From positions 1 through 64,000 of the forward strand of contig CALBCJ010000041.1 in NCBI GenBank assembly GCA_937926975.1: DNA of 64,000 nt. The letters are read 5' to 3'. This document shows, piece after piece, positions 1 to 9,999 of the stretch. The position numbers and the translations under genes were made by a program. The notes beneath the pieces are model-generated. The model did not search any database, was not told the DNA's origin, and saw nothing but the letters and a program-made list of their open reading frames with translations. How positions within the stretch are numbered: the first letter of the stretch is position 1; each line of letters opens with the position of its first letter. This DNA comes from an uncultured Propionibacteriaceae bacterium. Its GTDB lineage: Bacteria; Actinomycetota; Actinomycetes; Propionibacteriales; Propionibacteriaceae.

Positions 1-345
1 TCTTCACCGCTCCTTCGTCCAGCCGGGGGACTCGCCGGCCCTCGTGGCCAGGCCGAGCGGTCACCTCACCCGCTGTGGCTGAGCCGGGTGCACAGGGTCG
101 TTTCTCACTCTTCGTCGTCTGCGGGCTGGGGTCGGGTTGGGCGTGCTGGTCTGCGGGTTGTGGTCGGGTTGGGCGTGCTAGCTTGCGGGTTGTGGTCGGG
201 TCGGGCGAGCTGGGGGTACAGCCAGTCGGTCGGCACTGCTCGCTCGTCCAGACGGTGTGCTCCGCGGCCACACCAGCGGGCCAGTACTCTCTGGGAGGGA
301 GCTGTCCGCAGGCGAGAATGACCCCAAGCCGAACGAGGGGAAGAC
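1..345. other. Leading intergenic region with short tandem repeat
   Basis: No gene is supported in the first 345 bases. The stretch holds about 2.6 copies of a 32-bp direct repeat (131-162, 163-194, partial from 195). Several short open frames cross the repeat, but their products are Gly/Val/Arg-rich low-complexity strings with no family resemblance. A possible -10 element (TACTCT, 285-290) and a clear Shine-Dalgarno (GAGGGG just before 346) belong to the next gene. Confidence 0.6.
131..212. repeat. 32-bp tandem repeat, about 2.6 copies
   Basis: Copies at 131-162 and 163-194 differ at only a few positions (for example GCTGGTCTGC versus GCTAGCTTGC). A third, partial and more diverged copy begins at 195. 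The repeat is non-coding and lies upstream of the FHA gene promoter region. Its function is unknown. Confidence 0.75.
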
Positions 346-2781
346 ATGCAGAGCATCGGAATGTGGCGCGCCACCTACGTGCCTGGAACCTGGGTGGTGC
401 TGTCGGGGCCCACGTCGCTGCTGGTGATGATGCCAGCCCCAGCGCACATGTCGTCACTGCTCAACGACCTGTGGTCGGACATCGTCGCGGCCCGGACCCT
501 GACCGAGTTCGCCGACAAGCTGGCCGCCTTCCGGGTCGACCTGATGCCCAACCTGGCAGCCTTCTTCTGGGCCGGGGGCGAGATGCACTCCCTGATCCGG
601 GGCTCGCTGCAGGCGGTCGACCTGGCCACCGGGAACGTGATCGCCGAGGGAGAGGACTTCCTGACCTGGAACGAGGTCGGCCTCGGCGAGGTCCGCCAGA
701 TCCGGGTGGACATGACCCCGGTCGACCAGGACACCCTGCTCCAGATGCCGCTGGTGGTGGGCATGGTGCTGGCCTCGGCCGTGGTGATCGACGCCACCGA
801 CGAGGCCCGGCTGGCCCTGCCGACGGTGGCGGACTCCCAGGTCTGGCCGCAGCGGGCGTACGGCGAGGAGGCGCTGGCAGCGGCTGGGGCGGCGGCAGAG
901 ACCTCGGCGGGCGTCCCTGCCCGGTCGGTCCCGGCCCAGCCGGTCCCGACCCAGCCGGTCTCGGCCCAGCCGGTCGGCGAGGCCCCCGACGAGCCGGCGC
1001 CGGAGCCTGGCGGGCAGCCCGACCCCCAGATCGGCTCGGAGCCCGGCCCGCAGACCGACGAGGAGGCGCTGAGCGAGCCCGAGCCCGCTGAGCCGAGCGA
1101 GGCCGCGGCGGGTGAGGCCGAGGCCGACCAGGAGCCGACGAGCGAGCCTGTGCCTGGCGAGGCTGAGCCCGAGAACGCTGGGGCGGCAGAGCCGGCTCCA
1201 GCCGGTGAGGTCCGCGAGGAGACCCAGCCCGGTGAGGCAGCCGAGCCCGCCAGTGAGCCCGAGCCCGCCAGTGAGCCCGAGACCGCGGCCGGGCCTGGCG
1301 GCTGGGGAGTGACCGACCCGGCAGCACCGTCGCCGGTTGCGATGGACATGGATGACGAGCCGGGGCCGGCGGCTCCCAGCCCGCCCGCAACCTTCGAGCT
1401 GGACGACCCGGTCCCTGCCGGGGCCGCCCCGGTCGGGCTCGAGCTGCCCGCCACGAGCGCTGCCTCGGCCAGCCAGGTGCCGGCCAGCCCCGGCCTCCCG
1501 GGCCTCGGAGCCCCCGCCGGGCCTGGCGCCGCTGGGCCTGGCGCCGCCGGACCTGGCGGCTTCCTCCCCGGGCCCGCGCCGGTACCCGGTGGCAGCCCCT
1601 TTGGGTCAGGTCAGCCCGGACCTGCGCCCGGGCCGTTCCCCGGCCAGCAGGCACCCGGATCGTTCCCGGGGCAGCCCCCGCTCCCCGGGCAGCCCCTCCC
1701 CGGGCAGGGCCCGCTCCCCGGGCAGCCCGGGGCGCCGAACCAGCAGCCGGGTCTGGCGAGGCAGCCCGGCCCGCAGCAGGGGCCAGGCTTCCCGCCCGGG
1801 CAGCCGGGGCCGGTCCAGGGCCTCCCCGCGCAGCCAGGGCAGCCAGGCTTCCCCGCTCCGATGGGGCAGTTCCCGCAGCAGCCCGGGATGCCGAGCCAGC
1901 CAGGACGGCCAGGGTTCCCCGGCCAGCCCGGTCCTGGACCGGTGCCCGGTGGTTTCCCGGGCCAGTCTGGTCCGGGCCCGCAGCCGGGTGGCTTCCCCGG
2001 CCAGTCAGGACCGGGCCCGCAGCCGGGTGGCTTCCCCGGCCAGCCGGCGCCGCACGGACCGGCCGGCGCCCCCGGGCAGCCGGGTTTCCCTGGCCTGCCC
2101 GGCTCGTACGCCTCACCCAGCCCCCGCTCCTACGCCTCACCGCCGCCGCAGCCCTTCTCCGGGGCCCCCGCCTCGGCCAGCCCGCCCGGCTTCGGGCCGG
2201 CCCCGGCGCTGCCGCCACAGTCCTCGCCGGAGCCCGCCTCGCTGTCCAGCGCCACCGACGGCACGGTCTTCTCAACCGGCCTGGCCGCCACCCACAAGCC
2301 GAACCCGACCGCCACCTCAACCGGGCCAGGTCTGGTGCTGGCCGCGATGTGCAACGTCGGGCACGCCAACCCGCCACGCCAGCCGGTCTGCCTGCGCTGC
2401 CAGTCCCCGGTCGACACCGCTAACCCGCGGCTGGTGACCCGGCCGGTGCTGGCGACCCTGCAGACCGCGGGCGGCGCCACGGCCGACCTCACCGACACCA
2501 TCCTCATCGGCCGCTCACCCCAGGCCCAGTCGGGCGACCAGAACCCGCTGCTACTGCCGGTCCCCAGCCCCAACAGCGACATCAGCCGGACTCACGTCCG
2601 GGTCGCCGCCAAGGAGTGGGCAATCCAGGTGACCGACCTGCACTCGACCAACGGCACGATGCTGGAGCGCCCGGACCAGCCGCCGGTCCGGATGGTGCCC
2701 GGAGTCCCAGTCGATGTTGAGGTCGGGACGGTGATCGACCTCGGCGACGGGGCCCGGATCACGGTCCTGGCACCGGCCTGA
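346..2781 (+). CDS. FHA domain protein with Pro/Gly/Gln-rich linker and zinc-ribbon-like motif
   Basis: An 811-residue protein. Residues 1-170 form a compact folded region of unknown family. Residues about 190-640 are low complexity, first acidic Pro/Glu/Ala-rich and then PGQPG-type repeats. A small Cys/His cluster follows (C669, H673, C682, C685), resembling half of a zinc ribbon. Residues about 715-805 form a C-terminal FHA domain with LIGRS, a DISRTH-like strand and STNGT, the phosphothreonine-binding signatures. FHA proteins of this type lie at the head of actinobacterial MoxR/DUF58/transglutaminase clusters and are thought to respond to Ser/Thr kinase signalling. The start is ATG with GAGGGG 6 nt upstream. 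The next gene starts about 90 nt downstream on the same strand, so an operon is likely. The FHA assignment is firm; the biological role is inferred. Confidence 0.85.
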   Translation: MQSIGMWRATYVPGTWVVLSGPTSLLVMMPAPAHMSSLLNDLWSDIVAARTLTEFADKLAAFRVDLMPNLAAFFWAGGEMHSLIRGSLQAVDLATGNVIAEGEDFLTWNEVGLGEVRQIRVDMTPVDQDTLLQMPLVVGMVLASAVVIDATDEARLALPTVADSQVWPQRAYGEEALAAAGAAAETSAGVPARSVPAQPVPTQPVSAQPVGEAPDEPAPEPGGQPDPQIGSEPGPQTDEEALSEPEPAEPSEAAAGEAEADQEPTSEPVPGEAEPENAGAAEPAPAGEVREETQPGEAAEPASEPEPASEPETAAGPGGWGVTDPAAPSPVAMDMDDEPGPAAPSPPATFELDDPVPAGAAPVGLELPATSAASASQVPASPGLPGLGAPAGPGAAGPGAAGPGGFLPGPAPVPGGSPFGSGQPGPAPGPFPGQQAPGSFPGQPPLPGQPLPGQGPLPGQPGAPNQQPGLARQPGPQQGPGFPPGQPGPVQGLPAQPGQPGFPAPMGQFPQQPGMPSQPGRPGFPGQPGPGPVPGGFPGQSGPGPQPGGFPGQSGPGPQPGGFPGQPAPHGPAGAPGQPGFPGLPGSYASPSPRSYASPPPQPFSGAPASASPPGFGPAPALPPQSSPEPASLSSATDGTVFSTGLAATHKPNPTATSTGPGLVLAAMCNVGHANPPRQPVCLRCQSPVDTANPRLVTRPVLATLQTAGGATADLTDTILIGRSPQAQSGDQNPLLLPVPSPNSDISRTHVRVAAKEWAIQVTDLHSTNGTMLERPDQPPVRMVPGVPVDVEVGTVIDLGDGARITVLAPA

Positions 2782-2860
2782 GCCTGCCGGTTGGCCTGTA
2801 CCGGTTTGTCGCGGGACACTAGTGACCGTTCGCCTAGCAGGGTGAGCAAGCCGGGGGACA

Positions 2861-2866
2861 GGAGGA
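2861..2866 (+). promoter_or_regulatory. Shine-Dalgarno that decides the start of the giant repeat protein
   Basis: GGAGGA lies 5 nt before the GTG at 2872. Earlier in-frame starts (ATG 2791, GTG 2842) have no comparable ribosome binding site, and they would add a hydrophilic tail in front of the membrane segment. Confidence 0.7.
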
Positions 2867-2871
2867 CAGGC

Positions 2872-5800
2872 GTGGGAGCTCCGATCGCGCGGTTCGTGCG
2901 GCGGACGTGGTCTGGTGGGCTCGTGAGTCTGCTGGGTGCCGCCCTCGTGGTGGCGGCGGCCGTCGTCCCCGGGTACAGCGTTGCTGACCTTCGGCTGCAC
3001 GATGGGACGGTCTTCGCGATCAAGCAGGACAAGGCCCTGCTCGGCACGGTCAACACCTCCATCAAGGACCTCGCCACCGCCACCCGGCTGCCCGACGGCA
3101 ACGTCGATGTGCTGCAGGAGGAGCGGACCGTGATCATCCGCAGCCGCTCCTCGAACCAGGTCCAGTCGTACGACCCGGCCTCCGGCCGGCTAGGACCGGT
3201 GGTCTCCCTGCCGCCAGCCGGTGACCTGGCGCTGAACGCCGGCAAGGTCGCCATCATCAGCCGGAGCAACGGCGCGGTCTGGTTCGGTGAGACGAGCCAG
3301 ATGCTGGGCCGGGACTTCAACCAGGAGAAGGCCCTGCTCGACCTGGGCGAGAACGCCCTGGTCACGGTGACCACCGAGGGTCAGCTGATCGGGCTGTCAC
3401 TGACCACCTCGGAGCTGGTCCGGCTGTCGGGCAGCAGCCCGGTCCGGACCAAGGTCCCGCTCCAGCTTGACGCCCAGGTCGCCGACGTGGAGCTGAGCGC
3501 GGTCGGGGACCAGGCCGTGGTGCTGGACCGGACCAAGCAGTCGATCTGGTTCGAGGGACTCAGCACGCCGATCGAGATGCCGCTCGGGTCGAAGGCCCGC
3601 CTGGCCTCGCCGATCCCGCAGTCCCCGCTGATGGGCGGGCAGCTGCGGGCCCTGGTCGGGACCCCCCGGGGCCTGGTCGGGGTGGCGCCCAAGCAGGTCC
3701 TCTCCCTCTCGGGCACGATGCCCGAGGGTACGGTGCAGCGCCCCGTCGTGGTCGGGTCCTGCAGCTACGCCGTGGTGGGCCCCCGGCTGGCGACGGTCTG
3801 CGCCGACCAGGCGCCCGTCATCCAGGACATCCCCGAGCTGGCGCCCGGCGCCGAGGCGGTGCCCCGGGTGAACCGGGACACGGTCATCCTCAACGACCCG
3901 GTGACCGGGGTGATCTGGCTGGTGCACGACGGGATGCGCCGGATCGTGGACTGGGAGCGGGTCTCCCCGGCTGACACCACCAACCGGCCCGAGGACCCCA
4001 AGGACGACCCGGTCAAGGTTGACCCGGACCGGTCCCAGCCCAACCGTCCGCCCACGGCCGGCAACGACGACCTGCTGGCCCGGGAGGGCCGCTCCACGGT
4101 GCTGCCGGTGCTCGACAACGACTCCGACCCCGATGGTGACGTGCTCACCATTCAGGCCCCCTCCAGCGCCGGCGAGGGGGTCACCCTGGAGGTGACCCGG
4201 GGCGGGACCGGGATCCAGGCCACGGTGGCGGCCGGCCAGTCGGGGCAGCGGACCTTCTCGTACAAGGTCAGCGACGGCCGCGGCGGCACCTCGAACACGG
4301 CCACGGTGAGACTGAGCCTGGAGCCGGGTGACCAGAAGGCCGCCAACCAGCCGCCCCGGCAGTTCCGCAGCGACCCGGTGAAGGTCGCGGCCGGGCAGCA
4401 GACCCAGATCCGCACCCTGCTCGACTGGCGCGACCCCGACGGGGACGACCTGGTGCTGCAGAACGCGGTCCTGACCAAGGGCGACGACGAGGTCTCGTTC
4501 ACCCCGGACGGCACCGTCACCTTTACCGACGTCAACAAGACGACCGGGATCAAGACCGTCCAGGTGACGGTCTCCGACGGCTCCGGCAGCGCCGAGGTCG
4601 GAGTCCTGACCCTGGACGTCCGCAAGCCCCACGACGTCCCGCCGCTGGCGAACGGAGACTTCGCGACCGCGGTCACCAACCAGGAGATCGAGGTCCAGCC
4701 ACTGCTCAACGACATCGGGGCCAACCTGGCGCTGGCCACGGTCGAGGAGCCGTCCGGGGGGCAGGGCGCCACCCGAAGCGTCGACTACCAGTCCCGCAGC
4801 TTCCGCTTCAAGGCCACCGCTCCGGGGACCTACTACCTGGTCTACAAGGTCACCAACGGACCGACCAGCTCCGGCCTGGTCCGGATCGACGTCACCGACC
4901 GGGGCGGGCCGAACCGGCCGCCAGTCGCGGGCCGGGACGTGGCGCTGCTCACCCACGGCGGGTCCGTCACGATTGACCCGCTGGCCAACGACGAGGACCC
5001 CGACGGTGACGTCCTGGTGATCCAGTCGCTCAGCGGCACCTCGGGCCTGTCCGTGGAGATGCGCGACCGGCACCTGCTCACAATCAAGGAGGTGACCGCG
5101 TCCAGCGACCCGGTCACCCTCACCTACCAGGTCTCCGACGGGTACCACGAGCCGGTCACGGGCACGATCGTGGTCCTGACCTCCAACCCGGTCGGGGCGG
5201 AGCGGCCGGTCGCGGTCGTCGACGACGTCAACGTACGGGCCGGCGACACGGTCACGGTCCACCCGATGAGCAACGACTCCTCCCCGGTGGGGCTCGACCT
5301 GCACCTGGACCAGACCCTGGTGGACGGCCCCAGCACTGCCTGGGTCGACCGGGACCAGATCCGCTACCAGGCGCCGATGGTCCCGGGCCTGGTGACAGCC
5401 ACCTACCAGATCCGTGACGGGCTAGGGCGAACCGCGTCGGCGCAGGTCCGGTTCAACGTGATCTCGCCCGACATCGCCAACCAGCCGCCCCGGCCGGCCA
5501 CCGTCGTCGGCCGGGTGATCGCCGGCACCACCGTCCGGATCCCCATCCCGATGCAGAACATCGACCCCAACGGCGACACGGTTCGGCTGCTCGGGCTGAC
5601 CGACGGGCCCCGCCGGGGCCGGGTGCTGTCGGTCGGGGCGAGCTGGCTGGAGTACGAGGCCTTCCCGGAGGAGAAGGGCACCGACGCCTTCACGTACGGT
5701 GTGATCGACAAGTACGGTGCCCGGGCCGTCGGTGAGATCCGGGTCGGGGTGGCGCCCGGCGCGACCCTCAACAGCGACCCCGTCGCCGTCGACGACGTGG

Positions 5801-8800
5801 TCACCACCCGCCCTGGGCGGACCGCGTACCTGCGGCCGCTGGCGAACGACTTCGACCTCGACGGGGACCGGGTGCTCTGGGGACCCGACCCGTCACTGAC
5901 GATGCCGGTCCCGGCCAAGATCGTCGAGGGCTCGACGGTGGAGCTGTCGGTGCCGCGGGAGAAGTCAACGGTCTTCGGGACCTACCTGATCCAGGACGCC
6001 CGCGGCGCCCGGGCCAGCGGGAACATCACGGTCATCGCTGACCCGGACGCCCCGCTGCTGGCGCCCAAGGTGAGCGACGACCTGGTCGATGCCCGCAAGG
6101 TCTTCCAGCAGGAGACCGTCGACATCCCGGTGCTGGACAACGACTACGACCCGGACGGGCCCCGCTCCCAGCTGCAGCTCAGCGTCCCGTCGGCTGACAC
6201 CCAGGGGCTGAAGCCGGCCGAGGTGGTCCAGACCCCGGACGGGCCCCAGCTGCGGGTCCCGATCGGTGACCAGATGCGGGTGGTGCGCTACCAGGTCACC
6301 GACGCCGACGGGCTGAGCAGCTACGGCCTGGTCACGGTCCCCGGCAAGGCCGACGCGGTCCCGACGCTGAAGGACCCCGGCATCTCGCTGACCGTCACCG
6401 CGGGCGACCCGCTGACGATCGCCGTCGCCGAGTACGTACAGGGCACCCAGGGCCGGCGGGTCCAGGTGTCGTCGGCCGACAAGGTGGTGGGCGCTCCCGG
6501 CAACTCCGGCAGCCGGGTCTCGTACGCCGAGGTCAGCTTCCGCGCCGACAGCTCGTACGCCGGTCCGGCCGCGATCACCTTCGAGGTGGTCGAGGACACC
6601 CAGGACAACCCGCGGCAGGCGACGATCACCATCCCGGTGAAGGTGCTGCCGCGACCGGTCCAGCCCTCTGACTCGTCCGGTCCGGCCAACCAGATCAACA
6701 CCCCTCCGGTCGCGCCCCCGGTCGAGATCAAGGTCGGCGCCGGCGACCCGGCGGTGCAGCAGAACCTCGAGTCGTACGTGACCGACCGTCAGGGTGACCG
6801 CTTTGTCTTCAGCAGCTTCGACTTCCCCCAGGGCAAGCCGGCCGGGGTGGAGGTGTCGACCCAGGGGCCGGTGGTGACCGCGTCGGCCGCGATCTATGTG
6901 CCCAAGGGGACGAGGGTCACCATGACCGGGCGGGTCACCGACCTGCGCAACGCGTACAGCGACATGGTCGTGACGATCGTGGTGCTGGGCACCACCAAGC
7001 CCAAGACGGTGGTGGTGGACGACACCGCCGACGCCATCCAGGGGCGCACCAGCCAGGTGAGTGTGCTGGACAATGACAAGTCAGCCCTCAACGGGCCGCT
7101 GACCGTCACCCAGGCCGTGGTCGAGCTCGGGGCGGCGTCCAAGGTCGACACGAACGGCCAGCAGGTCTCGGTCACCCCCGGCCCGGACTTCGTCGGGGTG
7201 CTGCAGATCCGGTACACGGTGATGGACGCCACCAAGGACCCGGACCGCAACGTCGACGGCCGGCTGGTGGTCAACGTCAAGGGCAAGCCGTCGCCGCCGG
7301 GAACGCCCCGGCAGGTCTCGGTCGGTGACGGCGCGTTCACCGTCACCTGGACCTCGTCGATGAACAACGGCCTGCCGATCCAGAAGTACGTGCTGGCCGC
7401 CAAGGGGGCCGACGGCCACGAGGCGAGCACAGACTGCCCGACCACCACCTGCACGATGACCGGGCTGCACAACGGGGTCGCGTACACCGCCGTCGTGGCT
7501 GCGGTGAACGAGGTGGGTGTCGGCCAGGCGTCGCCAGCCTCGGCGCCCATGGTCCCCGATGTCCGGCCCGACAAGCCGGAGCAGCCGCGGGTGGAGCGGG
7601 TGCCGGGGCGTCAGGGCGGGCGGCTCCGGATCACCTGGAAGGCACCGACCAACCGTGGCACCCCCATCACTGACTACACCGTGCGGATGGAGGGCGGCGA
7701 GACCAAGGTCGTCTCGGCTGACCAGACCTCGTTCGACTGGGTGGGGCTGACCAACGGGAAGTCGTACTCGTTCCGGGTGAGCGCCACCAACAAGGCCGGC
7801 AGCTCAGAGGCCTCCGAGCCCGGGACCGGGGTGCCGTCTCAGCCGCCCAGCCCGCCGGCGTCGGTGTCGGCCGCTGACGGGGGCGGCACGACCACGGGCA
7901 GGCTCGTGGCCTCGTTCCCGTCGACCCCGGCCAGCCAGAACGGCGGGGCTCCGATCACCCAGTACTACGTGTACCTCTCCCACAGCTCGCAGGTCCCTCT
8001 GGACCAGCCGCCGGACCGGGTCGAGCACGCCCGCGACGGCCAGATCGAGGTGGTCTTCGACGGGATCGGCTTCGCCAGCTACTTCGTCCTGGTCCGAGCC
8101 GTGAACGAGGCCGGGCCGTCGGAGGCGGCGGCCTACTCGAACCAGGTTCAGACCTTCGGCTCGCCGCAGCCCCAGGGAGACCCGACCGCGGAGCCGAAGG
8201 ACAAGGCGATCCACGTGACGGCGCCGCCAGCCCGCACCCAGGGCAAGGGGGTCACCAAGTGGAAGGTCACCATGACCAGCACCAAGGGCGGCGTGGTGGA
8301 CAACCTGTACGACCCTCGCTCCGACGGTGGCCTGAGCGTGACCGTCCCCACCGGCCGGCCCAACGACGCCGACGAGCAGTGGACCGTGACGGTCGTCCCG
8401 ATGGCGGACCAGAAGCCGGGCCAGCCGCGGTCCGCCGGGCCGGTGACCCCGTACGGCACGCCGTCGGCGCCGCTGGCGTGGCTGGAGGAGCGGACCTACA
8501 CCAACGGCGGGCAGTACGCCGCTGTGATTCGCATGGACCTGCCGGCCACCAGGAACGGCAACCGCGACAGCGACCTGCAGCTGTGGTACCGGCTGGGCAG
8601 CGGTGAGGCGCGCTTGACATCGCCTGGTGCCGTGACGATTGACGGAGTCTCGAACTTCGCAGGGGACACCGTGAAGGTCTGGGTGACCCGGGACGGGAAG
8701 GAGCTCACCAGCACCACCGTGTCACTGCCGCCGATCGCCAAGGTGGCCAGCTCCAGCCTCACCGGCGGGGAGGTGCACTTCGACATGGTGCGCAGCAGGG

Positions 8801-9012
8801 AGGGAATGCGCTGCACGATCACTGCTCGGGGTCACGAGATCCGAGACACCTACTGGCCCTCCGACGAGAAGCAGTACGGCTACCTCTACAAGATCCCGGT
8901 GAAGCCGGAGCGGAACCTCGTTCCTGGTGACCAGGTGTCTGTGGAGTGCGAAGCGAAGGGCGTCCACGGCCCTGACACCTACCGCATCTCGTACACGGTG
9001 ACCCCCACCTAG
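2872..9012 (+). CDS. Giant membrane-anchored surface protein with cadherin-like and fibronectin type III repeats
   Basis: About 2046 residues from GTG 2872. A basic N-terminus and one hydrophobic segment (roughly residues 10-35) act as signal anchor. A beta-propeller-like region of about 300 residues follows. Next come about eleven bacterial cadherin/Ig-like repeats, recognisable by openings such as NRPPTAGNDD and by LDNDSDPDGD or LANDEDPDGD calcium-binding-type motifs. Three or more fibronectin type III domains follow (WTSSMNNGLPIQKYVL, ITWKAPTNRGTPITDY), and a C-terminal beta-rich tail. Proteins of this architecture sit between the FHA gene and moxR in many actinobacteria and are assumed to work outside the membrane in cell-surface assembly or adhesion. 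Sixteen bases separate it from moxR, so co-transcription is likely. Several acidic motifs are degenerate in individual repeats, which is normal for such arrays. Confidence 0.85.
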   Translation: MGAPIARFVRRTWSGGLVSLLGAALVVAAAVVPGYSVADLRLHDGTVFAIKQDKALLGTVNTSIKDLATATRLPDGNVDVLQEERTVIIRSRSSNQVQSYDPASGRLGPVVSLPPAGDLALNAGKVAIISRSNGAVWFGETSQMLGRDFNQEKALLDLGENALVTVTTEGQLIGLSLTTSELVRLSGSSPVRTKVPLQLDAQVADVELSAVGDQAVVLDRTKQSIWFEGLSTPIEMPLGSKARLASPIPQSPLMGGQLRALVGTPRGLVGVAPKQVLSLSGTMPEGTVQRPVVVGSCSYAVVGPRLATVCADQAPVIQDIPELAPGAEAVPRVNRDTVILNDPVTGVIWLVHDGMRRIVDWERVSPADTTNRPEDPKDDPVKVDPDRSQPNRPPTAGNDDLLAREGRSTVLPVLDNDSDPDGDVLTIQAPSSAGEGVTLEVTRGGTGIQATVAAGQSGQRTFSYKVSDGRGGTSNTATVRLSLEPGDQKAANQPPRQFRSDPVKVAAGQQTQIRTLLDWRDPDGDDLVLQNAVLTKGDDEVSFTPDGTVTFTDVNKTTGIKTVQVTVSDGSGSAEVGVLTLDVRKPHDVPPLANGDFATAVTNQEIEVQPLLNDIGANLALATVEEPSGGQGATRSVDYQSRSFRFKATAPGTYYLVYKVTNGPTSSGLVRIDVTDRGGPNRPPVAGRDVALLTHGGSVTIDPLANDEDPDGDVLVIQSLSGTSGLSVEMRDRHLLTIKEVTASSDPVTLTYQVSDGYHEPVTGTIVVLTSNPVGAERPVAVVDDVNVRAGDTVTVHPMSNDSSPVGLDLHLDQTLVDGPSTAWVDRDQIRYQAPMVPGLVTATYQIRDGLGRTASAQVRFNVISPDIANQPPRPATVVGRVIAGTTVRIPIPMQNIDPNGDTVRLLGLTDGPRRGRVLSVGASWLEYEAFPEEKGTDAFTYGVIDKYGARAVGEIRVGVAPGATLNSDPVAVDDVVTTRPGRTAYLRPLANDFDLDGDRVLWGPDPSLTMPVPAKIVEGSTVELSVPREKSTVFGTYLIQDARGARASGNITVIADPDAPLLAPKVSDDLVDARKVFQQETVDIPVLDNDYDPDGPRSQLQLSVPSADTQGLKPAEVVQTPDGPQLRVPIGDQMRVVRYQVTDADGLSSYGLVTVPGKADAVPTLKDPGISLTVTAGDPLTIAVAEYVQGTQGRRVQVSSADKVVGAPGNSGSRVSYAEVSFRADSSYAGPAAITFEVVEDTQDNPRQATITIPVKVLPRPVQPSDSSGPANQINTPPVAPPVEIKVGAGDPAVQQNLESYVTDRQGDRFVFSSFDFPQGKPAGVEVSTQGPVVTASAAIYVPKGTRVTMTGRVTDLRNAYSDMVVTIVVLGTTKPKTVVVDDTADAIQGRTSQVSVLDNDKSALNGPLTVTQAVVELGAASKVDTNGQQVSVTPGPDFVGVLQIRYTVMDATKDPDRNVDGRLVVNVKGKPSPPGTPRQVSVGDGAFTVTWTSSMNNGLPIQKYVLAAKGADGHEASTDCPTTTCTMTGLHNGVAYTAVVAAVNEVGVGQASPASAPMVPDVRPDKPEQPRVERVPGRQGGRLRITWKAPTNRGTPITDYTVRMEGGETKVVSADQTSFDWVGLTNGKSYSFRVSATNKAGSSEASEPGTGVPSQPPSPPASVSAADGGGTTTGRLVASFPSTPASQNGGAPITQYYVYLSHSSQVPLDQPPDRVEHARDGQIEVVFDGIGFASYFVLVRAVNEAGPSEAAAYSNQVQTFGSPQPQGDPTAEPKDKAIHVTAPPARTQGKGVTKWKVTMTSTKGGVVDNLYDPRSDGGLSVTVPTGRPNDADEQWTVTVVPMADQKPGQPRSAGPVTPYGTPSAPLAWLEERTYTNGGQYAAVIRMDLPATRNGNRDSDLQLWYRLGSGEARLTSPGAVTIDGVSNFAGDTVKVWVTRDGKELTSTTVSLPPIAKVASSSLTGGEVHFDMVRSREGMRCTITARGHEIRDTYWPSDEKQYGYLYKIPVKPERNLVPGDQVSVECEAKGVHGPDTYRISYTVTPT

Positions 9013-9027
9013 GAAGGATCCCCTCTG

Positions 9028-9999
9028 ATGGCCATGACCCCGGACCAGGCCCGCTGGTTCTCTGACACCTTCGCCTCGGTGGTGCGCAACGTTGAGCGCG
9101 CGGTCCTGGGCAAGACTGAGGCGATCCGGCTTGCGGTGACGTGCCTGCTGGCCGAGGGGCACCTGCTGCTGGAGGACTACCCGGGTACGGGCAAGACCAC
9201 TCTGGCGCGGTCCCTGGCCCAGACCGTCCAGGGCACCAACAGCCGGATCCAGTTCACCCCTGACCTGCTGCCCAGCGATGTCACCGGGGTCACCATCTTC
9301 GACCAGACGACCAGCTCGTTCGAGTTCCACCAGGGCCCGGTCTTCGCCTCGGTGGTCCTGGCCGACGAGATCAACCGGGCCTCGCCGAAGACCCAGTCGG
9401 CGCTGCTGGAGGTGATGGAGGAGCACCGGGTCACGGTCGACGGGGTCTCGTACGAGGTCGGCTCGCCGTTCATGGTGATCGCGACCCAGAACCCGGTCGA
9501 GCAGGCCGGCACCTACCGGCTGCCGGAGGCCCAGCTGGACCGGTTCCTGATGAAGACCTCGCTCGGCTACCCGGACCGGTCCACCACGCTGCGGATCCTG
9601 ACCAGCGGCGGCTCCCGCCCGCAGTCGGCGGCCCTGGCCCCGGTGATCACCACCCAGGCACTGGCGGAGATGGCGCAGCTGGGGCAGTCGGTGCACGTCG
9701 AGCCGTCGGTGATGGACTACATCGCGCGGCTGCTGGAGGCCACCCGGACCGCGGAGGACGTCCGGCTGGGGGTCTCGGTCCGCGGCGGGCTGGCGCTGGC
9801 CCGCTCCAGCCGGGTCTGGGCCGCCTCGCTGGGCCGGCACTACGTGGTGCCTGACGACGTCAAGATCCTGACCATCCCGTGCCTGGCGCACCGGCTGGTG
9901 CTCGACCCGGAGTCGGAGTTCAACGGGGTCAGCGCAATCGACGTGATGAGCCAGGTGCTGGCCACCGTCCAGCCGCCGACCCAGCGGGCCTCTGCATGA
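9028..9999 (+). CDS. MoxR-family AAA+ ATPase
   Basis: A 323-residue AAA+ protein with Walker A GTGKTT (K56), Walker B LADEINRA (D113, E114) and the helix-bundle lid. MoxR ATPases act as chaperones that assemble or activate partner complexes and are typically encoded with DUF58 and transglutaminase-like membrane proteins, as here. A GGAAGG sequence precedes the ATG. Its stop codon overlaps the ATG of the DUF58 gene (ATGA), so the two are translationally coupled. Family assignment is secure; the client is unknown but is probably one of the neighbouring membrane proteins. Confidence 0.95.
   Translation: MAMTPDQARWFSDTFASVVRNVERAVLGKTEAIRLAVTCLLAEGHLLLEDYPGTGKTTLARSLAQTVQGTNSRIQFTPDLLPSDVTGVTIFDQTTSSFEFHQGPVFASVVLADEINRASPKTQSALLEVMEEHRVTVDGVSYEVGSPFMVIATQNPVEQAGTYRLPEAQLDRFLMKTSLGYPDRSTTLRILTSGGSRPQSAALAPVITTQALAEMAQLGQSVHVEPSVMDYIARLLEATRTAEDVRLGVSVRGGLALARSSRVWAASLGRHYVVPDDVKILTIPCLAHRLVLDPESEFNGVSAIDVMSQVLATVQPPTQRASA

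Noticed and set aside
1620..2100. Short periodic repeats resembling an array
   Set aside because: These are coding repeats for PGQPG-type linker peptides, not a CRISPR; spacers and conserved direct repeats are absent. The same applies to 14400-14720.
461..2377. Long minus-strand open frame opposite the FHA gene
   Set aside because: Arg/Pro/Ala-only composition produced by the antisense of a Pro/Gly-rich region; no start signal or family.
3397..5304. Long minus-strand open frame opposite the giant repeat protein
   Set aside because: Composition is Gly/Asp/Val/Arg-rich antisense of repeat DNA; the plus-strand protein is clearly real.
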